64,000 nucleotides of DNA. It comes from CBDIHP01 sp965279195 (GTDB taxonomy: Bacteria > Planctomycetota > Planctomycetia > Isosphaerales > Isosphaeraceae). This document shows, piece after piece, positions 9,355 to 18,033 of the stretch. Location: positions 124,001 to 188,000 of the forward strand of contig CBDIHP010000041.1 in assembly GCA_965279195.1 (NCBI GenBank), given 5' to 3'. Position numbers and translations under genes: made by a program. The notes under the pieces were generated by a model. It worked only from the letters and a program-made list of their open reading frames with translations, had not been told where the DNA came from and did not search any database. Each line of letters opens with the position of its first letter. Positions within the stretch are counted from its first letter, which is position 1.

Positions 9355-10785
9355 TTAGCGCTGGGGCGGACGCAGGGACCGGGACGCTTCGCTCACGCGG
9401 TTGGCGACGGGGCGATCGGGGCTGTCGAATCCCGGCGGGAAGCGCAGTTGATCGTACAACGTGCTGAGGGTCTGCGAAACCGTTGACTCGGGCGCGGATC
9501 CCGTCAGCTCCGTGAATCCCCGGCTCGCGGCGCTCAGGGCGAGGTACCGCCGGGCCCGGTGGTCCCAGGTCCAGTTCTCGTCCTTCTGCTTCAGGAGGGT
9601 GCCAAGGATCGCCTTCACCTGGTCGGCGTTCACCGGCTTGGAGTCGATCTCGGCAGCCCACCGATCGAGCTGTTCCGTGCCCTTCCTGGCATAGGAGGCG
9701 ACCGCCTTCGCGTCGGGGGAGGGCCTCGCCATCAGCAGCCGCAGTTCCGCGATCGTCTGGGCGACCTCGAAGGTCTCCGAGCGATTCTCGGCCTGGGCAA
9801 GCAGATCGGTGTCCGGCGCGAGCCAGGTTCCCCAGGCGAGCGAGCCGGGCTTCACGCCCTGGATCGGGTAGACCCTGCGACGGGCCGGTTCGTCGAGTTC
9901 GTGGTGGCAGGAGAAGCACTCATACTCGGTGAACTCGGGCCACTGCGAATGCCCGGCCGCGGCCGCATTGGCCCGGGTCTCCAGCAGCGCGAGCCCCGAC
10001 CGTGCGGTCGCCACCTGCCCGAGAACCCACGTCTTGATCTCGTAGTCCGGGTCACGGGCCTTGTCGTCGCGGATGTCCCAGTGCTTCGGATACTTGGCGA
10101 GCTGGTTGTTGAACTCGAACGCCAGACGTGGGTGGCCGGCGGCGATGAGGTCGTGGTTCACGTCCATCGTGCCGTTGCCGACGTGGCAATCGGTGCAGAC
10201 CTTCGCCCGGCGGGCGAGGCTCTTGGTGTTCCAGAGCCCGTAGCCGTCTTCCTTCTGCTGGGCGGACAGGGTCTGGAAGCCGAGTTCGGTGTGGGCCGTC
10301 AGCCAGTTCTCGGCGGGGCCGTGGCAGCTCTCGCAGACGACGCCGTCGGCCTGGGTGAAGCCCTCGATCCGTGTCTGCGTCGCCTCCTCCTTGTAGTTGG
10401 GGGCGACGTGGCAGCTCAGGCAGAGGTCGTTGGACTCGGGCTTGGCCTTGTCGAGCGCGTCGAGCTTCTTGAGATTCTTCTCGATCCGCTTCGAACGGTC
10501 GTCGAACAGGACGCTCCACGCCTTGCGATGGGGGTCGTAGGTGGCGAAGAACTGATATTCGGAACCCTTCAGGCCGAGGGGTTCGCGGCGGCCGTTATGG
10601 CATGCGGCGGCGGCACACGAGCCGGTCCCGGTGAACGCGGGGTTCCGGACGATCGCGGTCGTCGGGTTGACTTCGGGTGGCGGCGGGGCCTGGGCGGAGG
10701 CCCGGCCCGCGGCGGCCAGGACGCCCGCCCCGAGGAGCAGGCAGGCCCATGCCGAACACCGCCTCGGCTGGAGGGGATGGCCCAT
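9355..10785 (-). CDS. Multihaem cytochrome c, c554-like, with a CX4CH motif
   Basis: 476 residues from the ATG at 10785, chosen because it begins a clear signal peptide (residues 1-32); more upstream sequence is open but lacks export features. The first haem site reads CAAAACH, that is CX4CH in place of CxxCH. Four standard motifs follow: CLSCH, CESCH, CTDCH and CFSCH, the last again in a CHHELDEP context. The arrangement parallels the downstream gene (7764-9341), from which it is separated by 13 bases, so they are probably diverged duplicates in one operon. It is the first gene of the operon; a perfect inverted repeat lies about 100 bases upstream. Confidence 0.8.
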   Translation of the reverse strand: MGHPLQPRRCSAWACLLLGAGVLAAAGRASAQAPPPPEVNPTTAIVRNPAFTGTGSCAAAACHNGRREPLGLKGSEYQFFATYDPHRKAWSVLFDDRSKRIEKNLKKLDALDKAKPESNDLCLSCHVAPNYKEEATQTRIEGFTQADGVVCESCHGPAENWLTAHTELGFQTLSAQQKEDGYGLWNTKSLARRAKVCTDCHVGNGTMDVNHDLIAAGHPRLAFEFNNQLAKYPKHWDIRDDKARDPDYEIKTWVLGQVATARSGLALLETRANAAAAGHSQWPEFTEYECFSCHHELDEPARRRVYPIQGVKPGSLAWGTWLAPDTDLLAQAENRSETFEVAQTIAELRLLMARPSPDAKAVASYARKGTEQLDRWAAEIDSKPVNADQVKAILGTLLKQKDENWTWDHRARRYLALSAASRGFTELTGSAPESTVSQTLSTLYDQLRFPPGFDSPDRPVANRVSEASRSLRPPQR

Positions 10786-10887
10786 ATCGGACACCGTTTG
10801 GGATAGGCGTTTGCCGGGGACGTCAACGCGCCGCGACCGCCCGCATCCATTCGACGGGCCGGCCGGATCGCCAGCCCGAGACGGCGG

Positions 10888-10911
10888 AAGATGAAAGGAA
10901 GACTTCATCTT
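10888..10911 (-). promoter_or_regulatory. Inverted repeat upstream of the cytochrome operon (10786-11136)
   Basis: AAGATGAA and TTCATCTT form perfect 8-bp arms around an 8-base spacer, 103 bases upstream of the cytochrome start. The rest of the 350-base interval 10786-11136 holds no convincing gene; a 77-codon minus-strand reading frame in it has no recognisable features. The repeat could be an operator or a small hairpin in the leader. No promoter was recognised with confidence. Confidence 0.3.
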
Positions 10912-11136
10912 GACGCGCCGGGACCGGGGGACGCAAGCATCCCAGAGTCAGGTCGGGGCATCCGCTCGTTGTAGGAAGAACATGGAGGGGCAGCGGACGA
11001 CCCCGCCCGGCGCTTCCCGGTCGGTATCGGACCGTCGATCGAGTGGAATCTAGCACGCGGTCGCCGACCCCGACGGTCGGAAACCCGCGACCCGATTGGC
11101 CCGCGCCGTGCCAGGCCCTACGCGCGTCAGAACCGG

Positions 11137-12558
11137 TCAGGTGGCCGGGCCAGACCCTTCGATCCGGCCCGCCGCGCGACGGCCGAGGGCGTCATACGTG
11201 GCGTATTTGTAGAGTTCGGTGAGGGTCGGATAATTGTAACAGGTATGAATGAACGTATCCGCCGTCGCATTCAGGAGGATGGCGGTCAATCCGACGTGGA
11301 CGAGCTCCGTGGCCTGCTCGCCGATCATGTGGACGCCGAGCAGGGTCATGTCTTCGACTCGGAAGAGGAGCTTGAGGAAGCCGTCGCTGTCGCCGATGAT
11401 TTGCCCGCGGGCGTTCGAGGCATAGGACGCTTTGCCGATGACGTAGGGGACCTTCTTCTCGGCCAGGGACATCTCGGTCTCGCCGGCCATCGAGCATTCG
11501 GGGATCGTGTAGATGCCGTACGGCAGGACGGCGGCGACCTCCTTCTTGTACTTGAGGTCGAAGGCATCCACCATCGCCACACGCGCCTGCTCCATCGAGG
11601 TCGACGCCAGGGCGGGGAAGCCGATGACGTCGCCCGCCGCGTAGATGTGCGGGACGCTGGTCTGGAACCGCTCGTTCACGCTGATCAGCCCGCGCTTGGC
11701 CGGCCGGATCCCGACGTTCTCCAGCCCGAGGCCCGCGGTGTTGCCGTTCCGGCCGGACGACACCAGGACGCAGTCGCTGGCGAGCGTCGCCCCCGACTTG
11801 AGGGCGACCTCGACCGCCTCCTCCGTGCCCACGGTCTCCACCGCATCGTTCAGGCGGATGTCAATGCCCATCGCCTCCATCGACGACTTGAGGGCGTCGG
11901 TGATGTCGACGTCCAGGAAGTTGACCAGGCGGTCACGCTGCTCGACGACCGTCACCTTGACCCCCAGCGCGGCGAACATGCAGGCGTATTCGCAGCCGAT
12001 CACGCCGCCGCCGATGACGACCATGGTGCTGGGGATGTCGCGGATGTGGAGGATGGTGTCGGAGTCGAAGATCCGCGGGTCGTGGAACGGGAAAATCGGC
12101 GGCCGGTGCGGGGTGGAGCCGGTCGCAATCAGGATCTTCTCGCCGTGGATCTGGACCTCCGGACTCCCCGAGGGCCGGACCGCCACGGTGTTCGGATCGA
12201 TGAGGTGGCCGGCGCCGGAGTAGACACGGACGTGATGGCGTTTGAGGTTCGACTGGATCCTCGCGCGTTCCGTATCGGTGACGAACCGCTCCCGCGACAT
12301 GAAGTCGCCGACCGTGACCTTGTGCTTGTAGGCGAGGGTCACGCCGTGGAGCGCGCGGTTGCGGTAGCCGGAGAGGAACAGCGACGTCTCGCGGAGGGTC
12401 TTGGAGGGGAGGGTCCCGGTGTTCGCGGCCGCCCCGCCGAGGACCGGTTCTTTCTCGATCAGGGCGACGGACTTGCCGAAGTACGCCGCCTGGGCCGCCC
12501 CCTTCTCTCCCGCCGGGCCCGAACCGATGACGATCAGGTCGTAGCGTTTCGGTTCCAT
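11137..12558 (-). CDS. sthA: Si-specific NAD(P)+ transhydrogenase (soluble)
   Basis: 473 residues from the ATG at 12558 (MEPKRYDL); the family begins here. The FAD-binding GxGxxG motif (VIGSGPAGEKGA) is near residue 10, and the NAD(P)-binding motif GGGVIGCEYACMFAALG is in the middle, followed by the dimerisation domain. The region that holds the redox disulfide in dihydrolipoamide dehydrogenase reads GGAAANTGTLPSKTLRE here, with no cysteine. That fits a transhydrogenase that moves hydride between NADPH and NAD+ rather than a disulfide reductase. It would balance cytoplasmic NADPH and NADH. It is transcribed divergently from the MBL hydrolase gene at 12777. Confidence 0.88.
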   Translation of the reverse strand: MEPKRYDLIVIGSGPAGEKGAAQAAYFGKSVALIEKEPVLGGAAANTGTLPSKTLRETSLFLSGYRNRALHGVTLAYKHKVTVGDFMSRERFVTDTERARIQSNLKRHHVRVYSGAGHLIDPNTVAVRPSGSPEVQIHGEKILIATGSTPHRPPIFPFHDPRIFDSDTILHIRDIPSTMVVIGGGVIGCEYACMFAALGVKVTVVEQRDRLVNFLDVDITDALKSSMEAMGIDIRLNDAVETVGTEEAVEVALKSGATLASDCVLVSSGRNGNTAGLGLENVGIRPAKRGLISVNERFQTSVPHIYAAGDVIGFPALASTSMEQARVAMVDAFDLKYKKEVAAVLPYGIYTIPECSMAGETEMSLAEKKVPYVIGKASYASNARGQIIGDSDGFLKLLFRVEDMTLLGVHMIGEQATELVHVGLTAILLNATADTFIHTCYNYPTLTELYKYATYDALGRRAAGRIEGSGPAT

Positions 12559-12776
12559 GCGAGCACCGGGAGTCAGCGGGGGAGTCTGGCGAGGGATCCC
12601 GTTCGACGGGAGATTCCAGCCCTGGAAGCTATTCCCGCACCCCCGCGAAGTCAAGGACCGCAGGTCGTTCGACGTTGCCCAGATCCCCTGCGACCTTCCG
12701 ATTTGACGGTGACGAGTTGACCGACCGGGAAACTGTGTTAACCTTGGGAAAATCCCTGCTCCTGGGGAGCCATCTC

Positions 12777-13550
12777 GTGAAGGTTACCGTCGTGGCATCC
12801 TCGGTCTCTCCGGAGACCTCGGATCACCAATATCTGATTTCCTACATCATTAATGATACTGTCGCGATCGACGCGGGCAGTCTGGGTTTCTACTCGTCAC
12901 CCTTCGATCAGGCCCGGATCCGCCACGTCTTCATCTCACACACCCATGCCGACCACGTCGCCAGCCTGCCGATCTTCATCGAGAATGCCTACGAGTTGAA
13001 GCCCGAGTGTCCGACCATTCACGGCAGCGAGATCGTCCTCGACAGTGTCCAGCGCGACCTCTTCAATAATCGCATCTGGCCCGACTTCATCGCGCTATCG
13101 AAGCATAATCCGTTTCCGTTCCTCGAACTCAAGCGATTCGAGGCGGGCGACACGATCGAGGTCGAGGGCCTGAAGATCACGGCCGTGGGCGTCAACCACC
13201 TCGTCCCGACGGTGGGATATATCATCGAGCAGGGCGACACCTGCGTGGTGATCCCATCCGACACGGGGCCGACCGAGGAAATCTGGCGCCTGACCCGCGA
13301 GCGACCGCACCTCAAGGCGATCTTCCTCGAAGCCGCCTTCCCCGACAGCATGGCGCGGATGGCCGACATCTCCAGGCACCTGACCCCGTCATCCTTCGGG
13401 GCGGAACTGGCCAAGCTGAACCGGGCCGACGTGGCGATCTACGCCATTCACATCAAGCCCCGGTTCCGGCACTCCATCATCGAAGAACTGAATGCGCTGG
13501 GGATGCCGAATCTGCACATCGGCCAGTTCAATTCCCCCTACGAATTCTGA
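12777..13550 (+). CDS. MBL-fold hydrolase, class II cyclic-nucleotide phosphodiesterase-like
   Basis: 257 residues from a GTG at 12777 with GGGGAG eight bases upstream; the open frame further upstream has no homology-like features. The metal-binding motif SHTHADH (about residue 55) is the HxHxDH signature of metallo-beta-lactamase-fold hydrolases. Later ligands are plausible in VNHLVPT, PSDTGPT and AIHIKP. The compact form and the sequence SHTHADHVASLPIFIENAYE resemble class II 3',5'-cyclic-nucleotide phosphodiesterases and RNase Z-like enzymes. The substrate is not certain, but a cyclase-type gene at 46920 shows that cyclic nucleotides may matter in this organism. Confidence 0.7.
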   Translation: MKVTVVASSVSPETSDHQYLISYIINDTVAIDAGSLGFYSSPFDQARIRHVFISHTHADHVASLPIFIENAYELKPECPTIHGSEIVLDSVQRDLFNNRIWPDFIALSKHNPFPFLELKRFEAGDTIEVEGLKITAVGVNHLVPTVGYIIEQGDTCVVIPSDTGPTEEIWRLTRERPHLKAIFLEAAFPDSMARMADISRHLTPSSFGAELAKLNRADVAIYAIHIKPRFRHSIIEELNALGMPNLHIGQFNSPYEF

Positions 13551-13583
13551 TCGGGTCAGGCGCTCACTCGCCGGCAGCGGCGA

Positions 13584-14894
13584 TCAGAGCCACTGCTTCT
13601 CCGTGGAATACGGGGCGAACTTGACGCCCCGGGCCTTCCGGTGCGCAACCAATCTCGACTGGAACACGGCCCGCTCACCATCCAAGCCTTCCGGATCGGC
13701 AAGGCGATCGAGACCCCGACGGTCGAACTCGCTCGCGTCCACCAGGGCGATGAGATCGTCCTTGCCCAGGGGCAGGCGCTCCAGCAGCTCGAGCGTGGCG
13801 GTGGAATGAGCCTCCGACGGGCCGGCTCCGAGGAGCGAGAGCACGGTCACCTTGATCCCAGCCGACTTGATTGCGGCGATCAGGGCCTCGAAGGATTCGT
13901 TCGACCAGTCCGAACCGTAAGCCGCACGGATGGCCGGCTCCCCCGACGTCAGCCCGACCGCGACCTCGATCAGGTGCTCCTCACGAAGTCTGGACCAGTC
14001 GGCCGGGTTCAGAACGACCCCCGTCGGTTCATCGAGGAAGACTTGAAACCCTTCGAGCCGTGCGACTGGCTCGAACGGGTTGAACTCCGACGGCTTGCCG
14101 GGGCCGATGCCCGGGCATGTCGGGAAATACTCCCGGGCGACCTTCATCCGCGCGAGGATCTCCTCGACGGGGAGCCTCAGCACGTCGGGACCGTCCAGGA
14201 AGACCGAGCGAGACTGGCAGAGTCGCTTCTCCAGGAGATTCTTGACGTCCACGACGTGCCCCCGGAAATCGTCCAGGGCGAGGACGTCCGGTGCCAGCAT
14301 CTCACCGCCGCCGAACGCCCTACCCAGTCGGTGACCGTGGGTGGCCTGAAGGACGACGGCATTGAGCGCGTTGGGGGGGAGGATCGGGTAGGTGTGGTAG
14401 ACCTCCGCATGACCTTCTCGGAGGGTATCCCAGTCATCCTGCCACCACGATGCAATCCGCCCGAGGAAGAAATCCAGGGCATCCATCGGGATCGGTCGGC
14501 TGGTGTCCGGCCCGGGAACCGGCTGGAGTGTCCCGGTCCGCAGACCCTCGACGAGATCCAGGGCCATCTGCCGGATGTGCGCGTCAATTGCGCGGGCGGC
14601 GTCGAGGTCGAGGGTCTCGCGATGGAGGATGAGGTTCGCCCCCTCGCGGACGCGCTCGATGGTGCGCGTGGTGGTGTCGAGGGCCTTGAGGTAGTGGCGA
14701 TCGTTCAGGTAGGCACGCTGCCAGCGGCCGTCGAGATCGAAGTGGTAGATGGGGGCGTCGCCGAAATAGATGGAAAAGCCGCCCGGCTTGAAGCCGAGGA
14801 AGAGGTCTTCGTTGCTGGCCGTCTTGAACCCGTTGCGCTGAGGATACAGGTTGCCGCTCTGGAGGAGGCAGGCGGCTTCGGTAATCTGGGCCAT
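13584..14894 (-). CDS. Radical-SAM-like protein lacking the CX3CX2C cluster motif
   Basis: 436 residues from the ATG at 14894. The C-terminal half reads like a radical SAM TIM barrel: VFLDGPDVLRLPVEEIL (about 231-247), VAVGLTSGEP (311-320, matching the usual GLESGDD), a SAGIKVTVLSLLGAG strand-turn (344-358) and a following SEAH. The segment ILPPNALNAVVLQATHGHRL (171-190) aligns by eye with the region that normally runs into the iron-sulfur site, but the three cysteines are absent (THGHRLGRAFGGGE, 185-198). Only Cys9, Cys226 and Cys260 occur in the protein. It is therefore likely a pseudoenzyme or a repurposed barrel. No partner gene is obvious; it converges on the MBL gene and diverges from the glycosyltransferase. 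Confidence 0.6.
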   Translation of the reverse strand: MAQITEAACLLQSGNLYPQRNGFKTASNEDLFLGFKPGGFSIYFGDAPIYHFDLDGRWQRAYLNDRHYLKALDTTTRTIERVREGANLILHRETLDLDAARAIDAHIRQMALDLVEGLRTGTLQPVPGPDTSRPIPMDALDFFLGRIASWWQDDWDTLREGHAEVYHTYPILPPNALNAVVLQATHGHRLGRAFGGGEMLAPDVLALDDFRGHVVDVKNLLEKRLCQSRSVFLDGPDVLRLPVEEILARMKVAREYFPTCPGIGPGKPSEFNPFEPVARLEGFQVFLDEPTGVVLNPADWSRLREEHLIEVAVGLTSGEPAIRAAYGSDWSNESFEALIAAIKSAGIKVTVLSLLGAGPSEAHSTATLELLERLPLGKDDLIALVDASEFDRRGLDRLADPEGLDGERAVFQSRLVAHRKARGVKFAPYSTEKQWL

Positions 14895-15053
14895 GGCGGG
14901 GCTCTCGGTCGGCGAGGTTGGAGACCCATCTCGGGTCAGTTCGGCGGGGAATCTCGGCTCAACTCGGGCGGGTTTGCCGATTATACTCCCCGGGCAACCC
15001 GCAAGGAACGCGGGTGTCAGCCCCCGCACGCGTCCGACTCCGAGGAGGGAGCC

Positions 15054-16775
15054 TTGTCGAGCGACGAGTTTTCCAAGGTCAACTGGCTCGGCCCCGATCA
15101 GCCCGAGCCGACCCCGAAGCGTTTGCGTTGGGAAGCCGCCTCGATCGTGGCCCTCACGCTGCTCCTGAACCTCATCGGGAATGCCTCGATAGGGCTCTGG
15201 GACCGCGACGAGCCGCGCTACGCGGTCGCCACCCGCGAGATGCTCGCCTCGGGCAACTGGCTGGTGCCGTCATTCAACGCCGAACCGCGCTACCACAAGC
15301 CGGTGATGATCTACTGGCTGATGAGCGTCAGTTACAAGCTGATGGGGGATAATCCCTTCGGCGTCCGGCTCCTGTCCGCCCTGTGCGGCACCGGGACCTG
15401 CCTGGCCGTCTGGTGGCTGGGCCGGAAGGTCGTCGGCCCCAGGGCGGCATACCTGGCAAGTCTCGCGCTGGCGACGGCCCCCATTGTGGTGGTGGAGTCG
15501 AAACTCGGGACGATCGATTCGACCCTGTCTCTGGTCCTGGTCTCGATGTTCTTCCTGCTCTGGGACCTCTCGTTCGCCGCCTCGCGCCGGAAGGCCGCGC
15601 TGTTCTGGGTCCTGATGGCGGTCGGCGTGTTGCTCAAAGGCCCGGTGGCGCCCGTGCTGACGATCGCGACCTTCGGCATGTCGTGGCTGTTCGGTGGCCC
15701 GATCGGGTTCCTGAAGCGGCTGGAGTGGAAGTGGGGTGTGCCGCTCTGCCTGGCGTTGACGATGCCCTGGTATGTTTCGGTTTACCTCGCGACCGACGGC
15801 GCCTTCTACAAGGAGGCCGTCGGCAAGCACGTGATCGAGCGGGTCACGACCAAGATGGAGGATCACGGCGGGTTCCCGGGCTACTACCCGGTCCTGTCGC
15901 TGGCCCTCTTCTTCCCCTGGTCGGGGCTGGTCTTCCCGGCAGTGCTGGGGGCCTGGAATCGCCGCAAGAACCATCCGGCCTTCGGTTTCGTGCTCGGCTG
16001 GATGGTCGGGCCGATGATCGTCCTGGAACTGATGGGGACGAAGCTCATCCACTACTACTTGCCGGCTTACCCCAGCATGGGCCTGCTGGTCGGCTGGATG
16101 ATCGTGGCCCTCGAAGGCGAGGGCGTGAATATCCGGCGCTGGAAACTCGGTCGCCTCGGACTGGGCATCTCGACCGGCGTCGGCGTTGCCGCGACGATCG
16201 GCACGGCGGCCGGAGCGTTCCTCGTGCCTTCGCAGCTCATCGCCCCGTTCCTGGTGATGTCGGCCGTGATGGGCGTCGGGATGGGGATGAGCCTGGAGAC
16301 GATGCTCAAGGGCCGGACCGAGCGCGCGGCCTACACATTCGCGGGGACGCTCGCCCTGTTCCTCGCCGTCATGGCCGGCTGGCTGCTGCCGACCGCCGAG
16401 CCGATGCGGATGTCCCGCCTCGTCGGCGAGCGGCTCGCGGAATTGACCCGGGAACACCAGGCCGAGCCGGGCTTCATGGCTTACCAGGAGCCTGGGACGG
16501 TCTACGCTTACGGGAAGCCGATCAAGGTCGTGAAGGACCCCGAGACGACGGTCGAACTGCTCAAATCGGCCGACTCCTATGTTGTGCCATTCCTGCCATT
16601 CGAGCTGGCCCGGTTCAAGGCGGACCCGAGGCTGGATGTCCAGGTCCTCGAAGACTGCGAGGGCCTCAACCTCAACAAGGGCGTCAAGCAGAAGGTGAGC
16701 TTCAGCCTGGTGCGCTTGAAGACCTCGGCCGTGGCCGGCTCAACCCCGTCCGGCGAGAAGCCGCTCGTAAAGTGA
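15054..16775 (+). CDS. Glycosyltransferase family 39 membrane protein (ArnT/PMT-like)
   Basis: 573 residues from a TTG at 15054; a strong GAGGAGGGA lies just before it, and no ATG or GTG fits as well. After a cytoplasmic tail the first membrane helix starts near residue 28. The first periplasmic loop carries DRDEPRYA (residues 50-57), the acidic catalytic motif of GT39/GT-C lipid-linked sugar transferases, followed by HKPVMIYWLM. About ten to twelve hydrophobic helices follow and the C-terminal 90 residues are soluble. It would move a sugar from a polyprenyl-phosphate donor to lipid or protein outside the membrane. Its 3' end overlaps the convergent GT4 gene by 36 bases. Confidence 0.85.
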   Translation: MSSDEFSKVNWLGPDQPEPTPKRLRWEAASIVALTLLLNLIGNASIGLWDRDEPRYAVATREMLASGNWLVPSFNAEPRYHKPVMIYWLMSVSYKLMGDNPFGVRLLSALCGTGTCLAVWWLGRKVVGPRAAYLASLALATAPIVVVESKLGTIDSTLSLVLVSMFFLLWDLSFAASRRKAALFWVLMAVGVLLKGPVAPVLTIATFGMSWLFGGPIGFLKRLEWKWGVPLCLALTMPWYVSVYLATDGAFYKEAVGKHVIERVTTKMEDHGGFPGYYPVLSLALFFPWSGLVFPAVLGAWNRRKNHPAFGFVLGWMVGPMIVLELMGTKLIHYYLPAYPSMGLLVGWMIVALEGEGVNIRRWKLGRLGLGISTGVGVAATIGTAAGAFLVPSQLIAPFLVMSAVMGVGMGMSLETMLKGRTERAAYTFAGTLALFLAVMAGWLLPTAEPMRMSRLVGERLAELTREHQAEPGFMAYQEPGTVYAYGKPIKVVKDPETTVELLKSADSYVVPFLPFELARFKADPRLDVQVLEDCEGLNLNKGVKQKVSFSLVRLKTSAVAGSTPSGEKPLVK

Positions 16776-17900
16776 GCGTAGTTCGTCGGTCATCGTCTCC
16801 TGTCGGAACTGATGCGCGAACCGGCGACGGCCTTCCCGGCCCAGCCGGTCGCGCAGGTCTGGGTCCGCCGCGAGCGTGAGGATCGCCTCCCGCATCGCCG
16901 GGATGTCGCGGGGCCTGAGGAGGAACCCGGTCTCCGGCAGGACGACTTCCTTTGCACCGTCCACGTCGTAGCTGATCGCCGGCCGCCCGACGAGCAGCGA
17001 CTGCGGGAGGACGCGGGCGAGCCCTTCCCGGAGGCTCGGATGCACCACGGCGTCGCACGCCTGGAGCAGCTCCGGGATCCGATCCGGCGGGACAAGGCCG
17101 GTGAAGAGGATCGCGTGGCCGATCCCGAGCCGCTCCGCGTCGGCCTTGAGCCGATCGCGGAGGATGCCGTCGCCGATGAACACGAAACGGACGCGGGGAT
17201 TCCCCTTCAAGACCTCCGGCGCCGCTTCGAGGATGTCATCGTGCCCTTTCCGTTCGAATAGGCGGGCGACGGTCGCGAACGCCACGTCGTCGGGGGCAAG
17301 CCCAAGCTCGGCCCGCACCTCGTCCCTTCCGCGCTTGGGATTGAGGAAGGCGTCGACATCCATGCCGCTGTAGACGGTCGAATACTGCTCGGGCCGGCCG
17401 ACCCCGGCGGCGAGGGCCTGCTCGGTCATGGCGTCGCAGACGCTGACGATGTGGTGGCAACGCTTCGCGGCCCATCGCTCCAGTGCGATGTAGAGCCGGT
17501 TCTTCGTCGGGGTCTCCGAAGGTCCGAACGGCAGACCGTGGATCGTGTGCAGGACCGCTGGAACCTTCTCATCCCACGCCGCCGCACGCCCGATGATCCC
17601 GGCTTTGGAACTGTGCGTGTGGACGACCTCGGGCTTGAGCCGACGGAAGGCCTTCCGGAGCTTCCAATACGCGTCCCAATCCGTCCTGGGTCGGATGGCG
17701 CGGACCAGTTCAGGCATCAGCTCGACGTTCAGGCCCTGACGCTTGGCCCTGTCGAACAGATCCCCCTCGGGCCCTTCGGCCGGCCCGGTGATGAGGACCA
17801 CGTCATCCTTGTGGCGGTGGTGCAGCCCCTCGACGGTGAGGAGCGTATTCTCCTGCGCCCCGCCGAGGATCAGGCGGGTGATGACGTGGACGATCCGCAT
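16740..17900 (-). CDS. Glycosyltransferase family 4 protein
   Basis: 386 residues. The N-terminus (MRIVHVITRLILGGAQENTL) is the standard donor-independent Rossmann half of GT-B enzymes of family GT4, followed by VVHTHSSKAGIIGR. The donor half has VARLFERKGHDDILEA, VRFVFIGDG and PSLREGLARVLPQSLLVGRP. The last is the nucleotide-sugar EX7E region, with Gln in place of the second Glu, a variant seen in this subgroup. It is a cytoplasmic retaining transferase probably acting in surface polysaccharide synthesis. It converges on, and overlaps by 36 bases, the GT39 gene, which suggests a shared pathway but not shared transcription. Confidence 0.85.
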   Translation of the reverse strand: MRIVHVITRLILGGAQENTLLTVEGLHHRHKDDVVLITGPAEGPEGDLFDRAKRQGLNVELMPELVRAIRPRTDWDAYWKLRKAFRRLKPEVVHTHSSKAGIIGRAAAWDEKVPAVLHTIHGLPFGPSETPTKNRLYIALERWAAKRCHHIVSVCDAMTEQALAAGVGRPEQYSTVYSGMDVDAFLNPKRGRDEVRAELGLAPDDVAFATVARLFERKGHDDILEAAPEVLKGNPRVRFVFIGDGILRDRLKADAERLGIGHAILFTGLVPPDRIPELLQACDAVVHPSLREGLARVLPQSLLVGRPAISYDVDGAKEVVLPETGFLLRPRDIPAMREAILTLAADPDLRDRLGREGRRRFAHQFRQETMTDELRSLYERLLAGRG

Positions 17901-18033
17901 TCGGGGGCTCGCTTCGACGGGGACTCGGTCGGATGTGGGATTCTACCACCGACCGACCCGAACCGCCCAGCTTCGCCCCCATGTGGGTGGATCCGAGAGA
18001 TCCAATGGAGTCCGGGGACACTGTCCACCCGAG

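Noticed and set aside
10823..11056. 77-codon minus-strand frame upstream of the cytochrome operon
   Set aside because: Low-complexity Arg/Pro content, no plausible ribosome site and no recognisable motif; more likely leader DNA.
12700..12745. TTGAC boxes before the MBL hydrolase as a promoter
   Set aside because: The two TTGAC sequences are 27 and 13 bases from the only TGTTAA-like -10 box, neither spacing being acceptable.
13641..15053. Upstream open extension of the GT39 gene frame (a very long reading frame)
   Set aside because: It is antisense to the radical-SAM-like gene, has shadow-type Arg/Gly-rich residues, and a strong ribosome site with TTG at 15054 gives a normal membrane-protein start.
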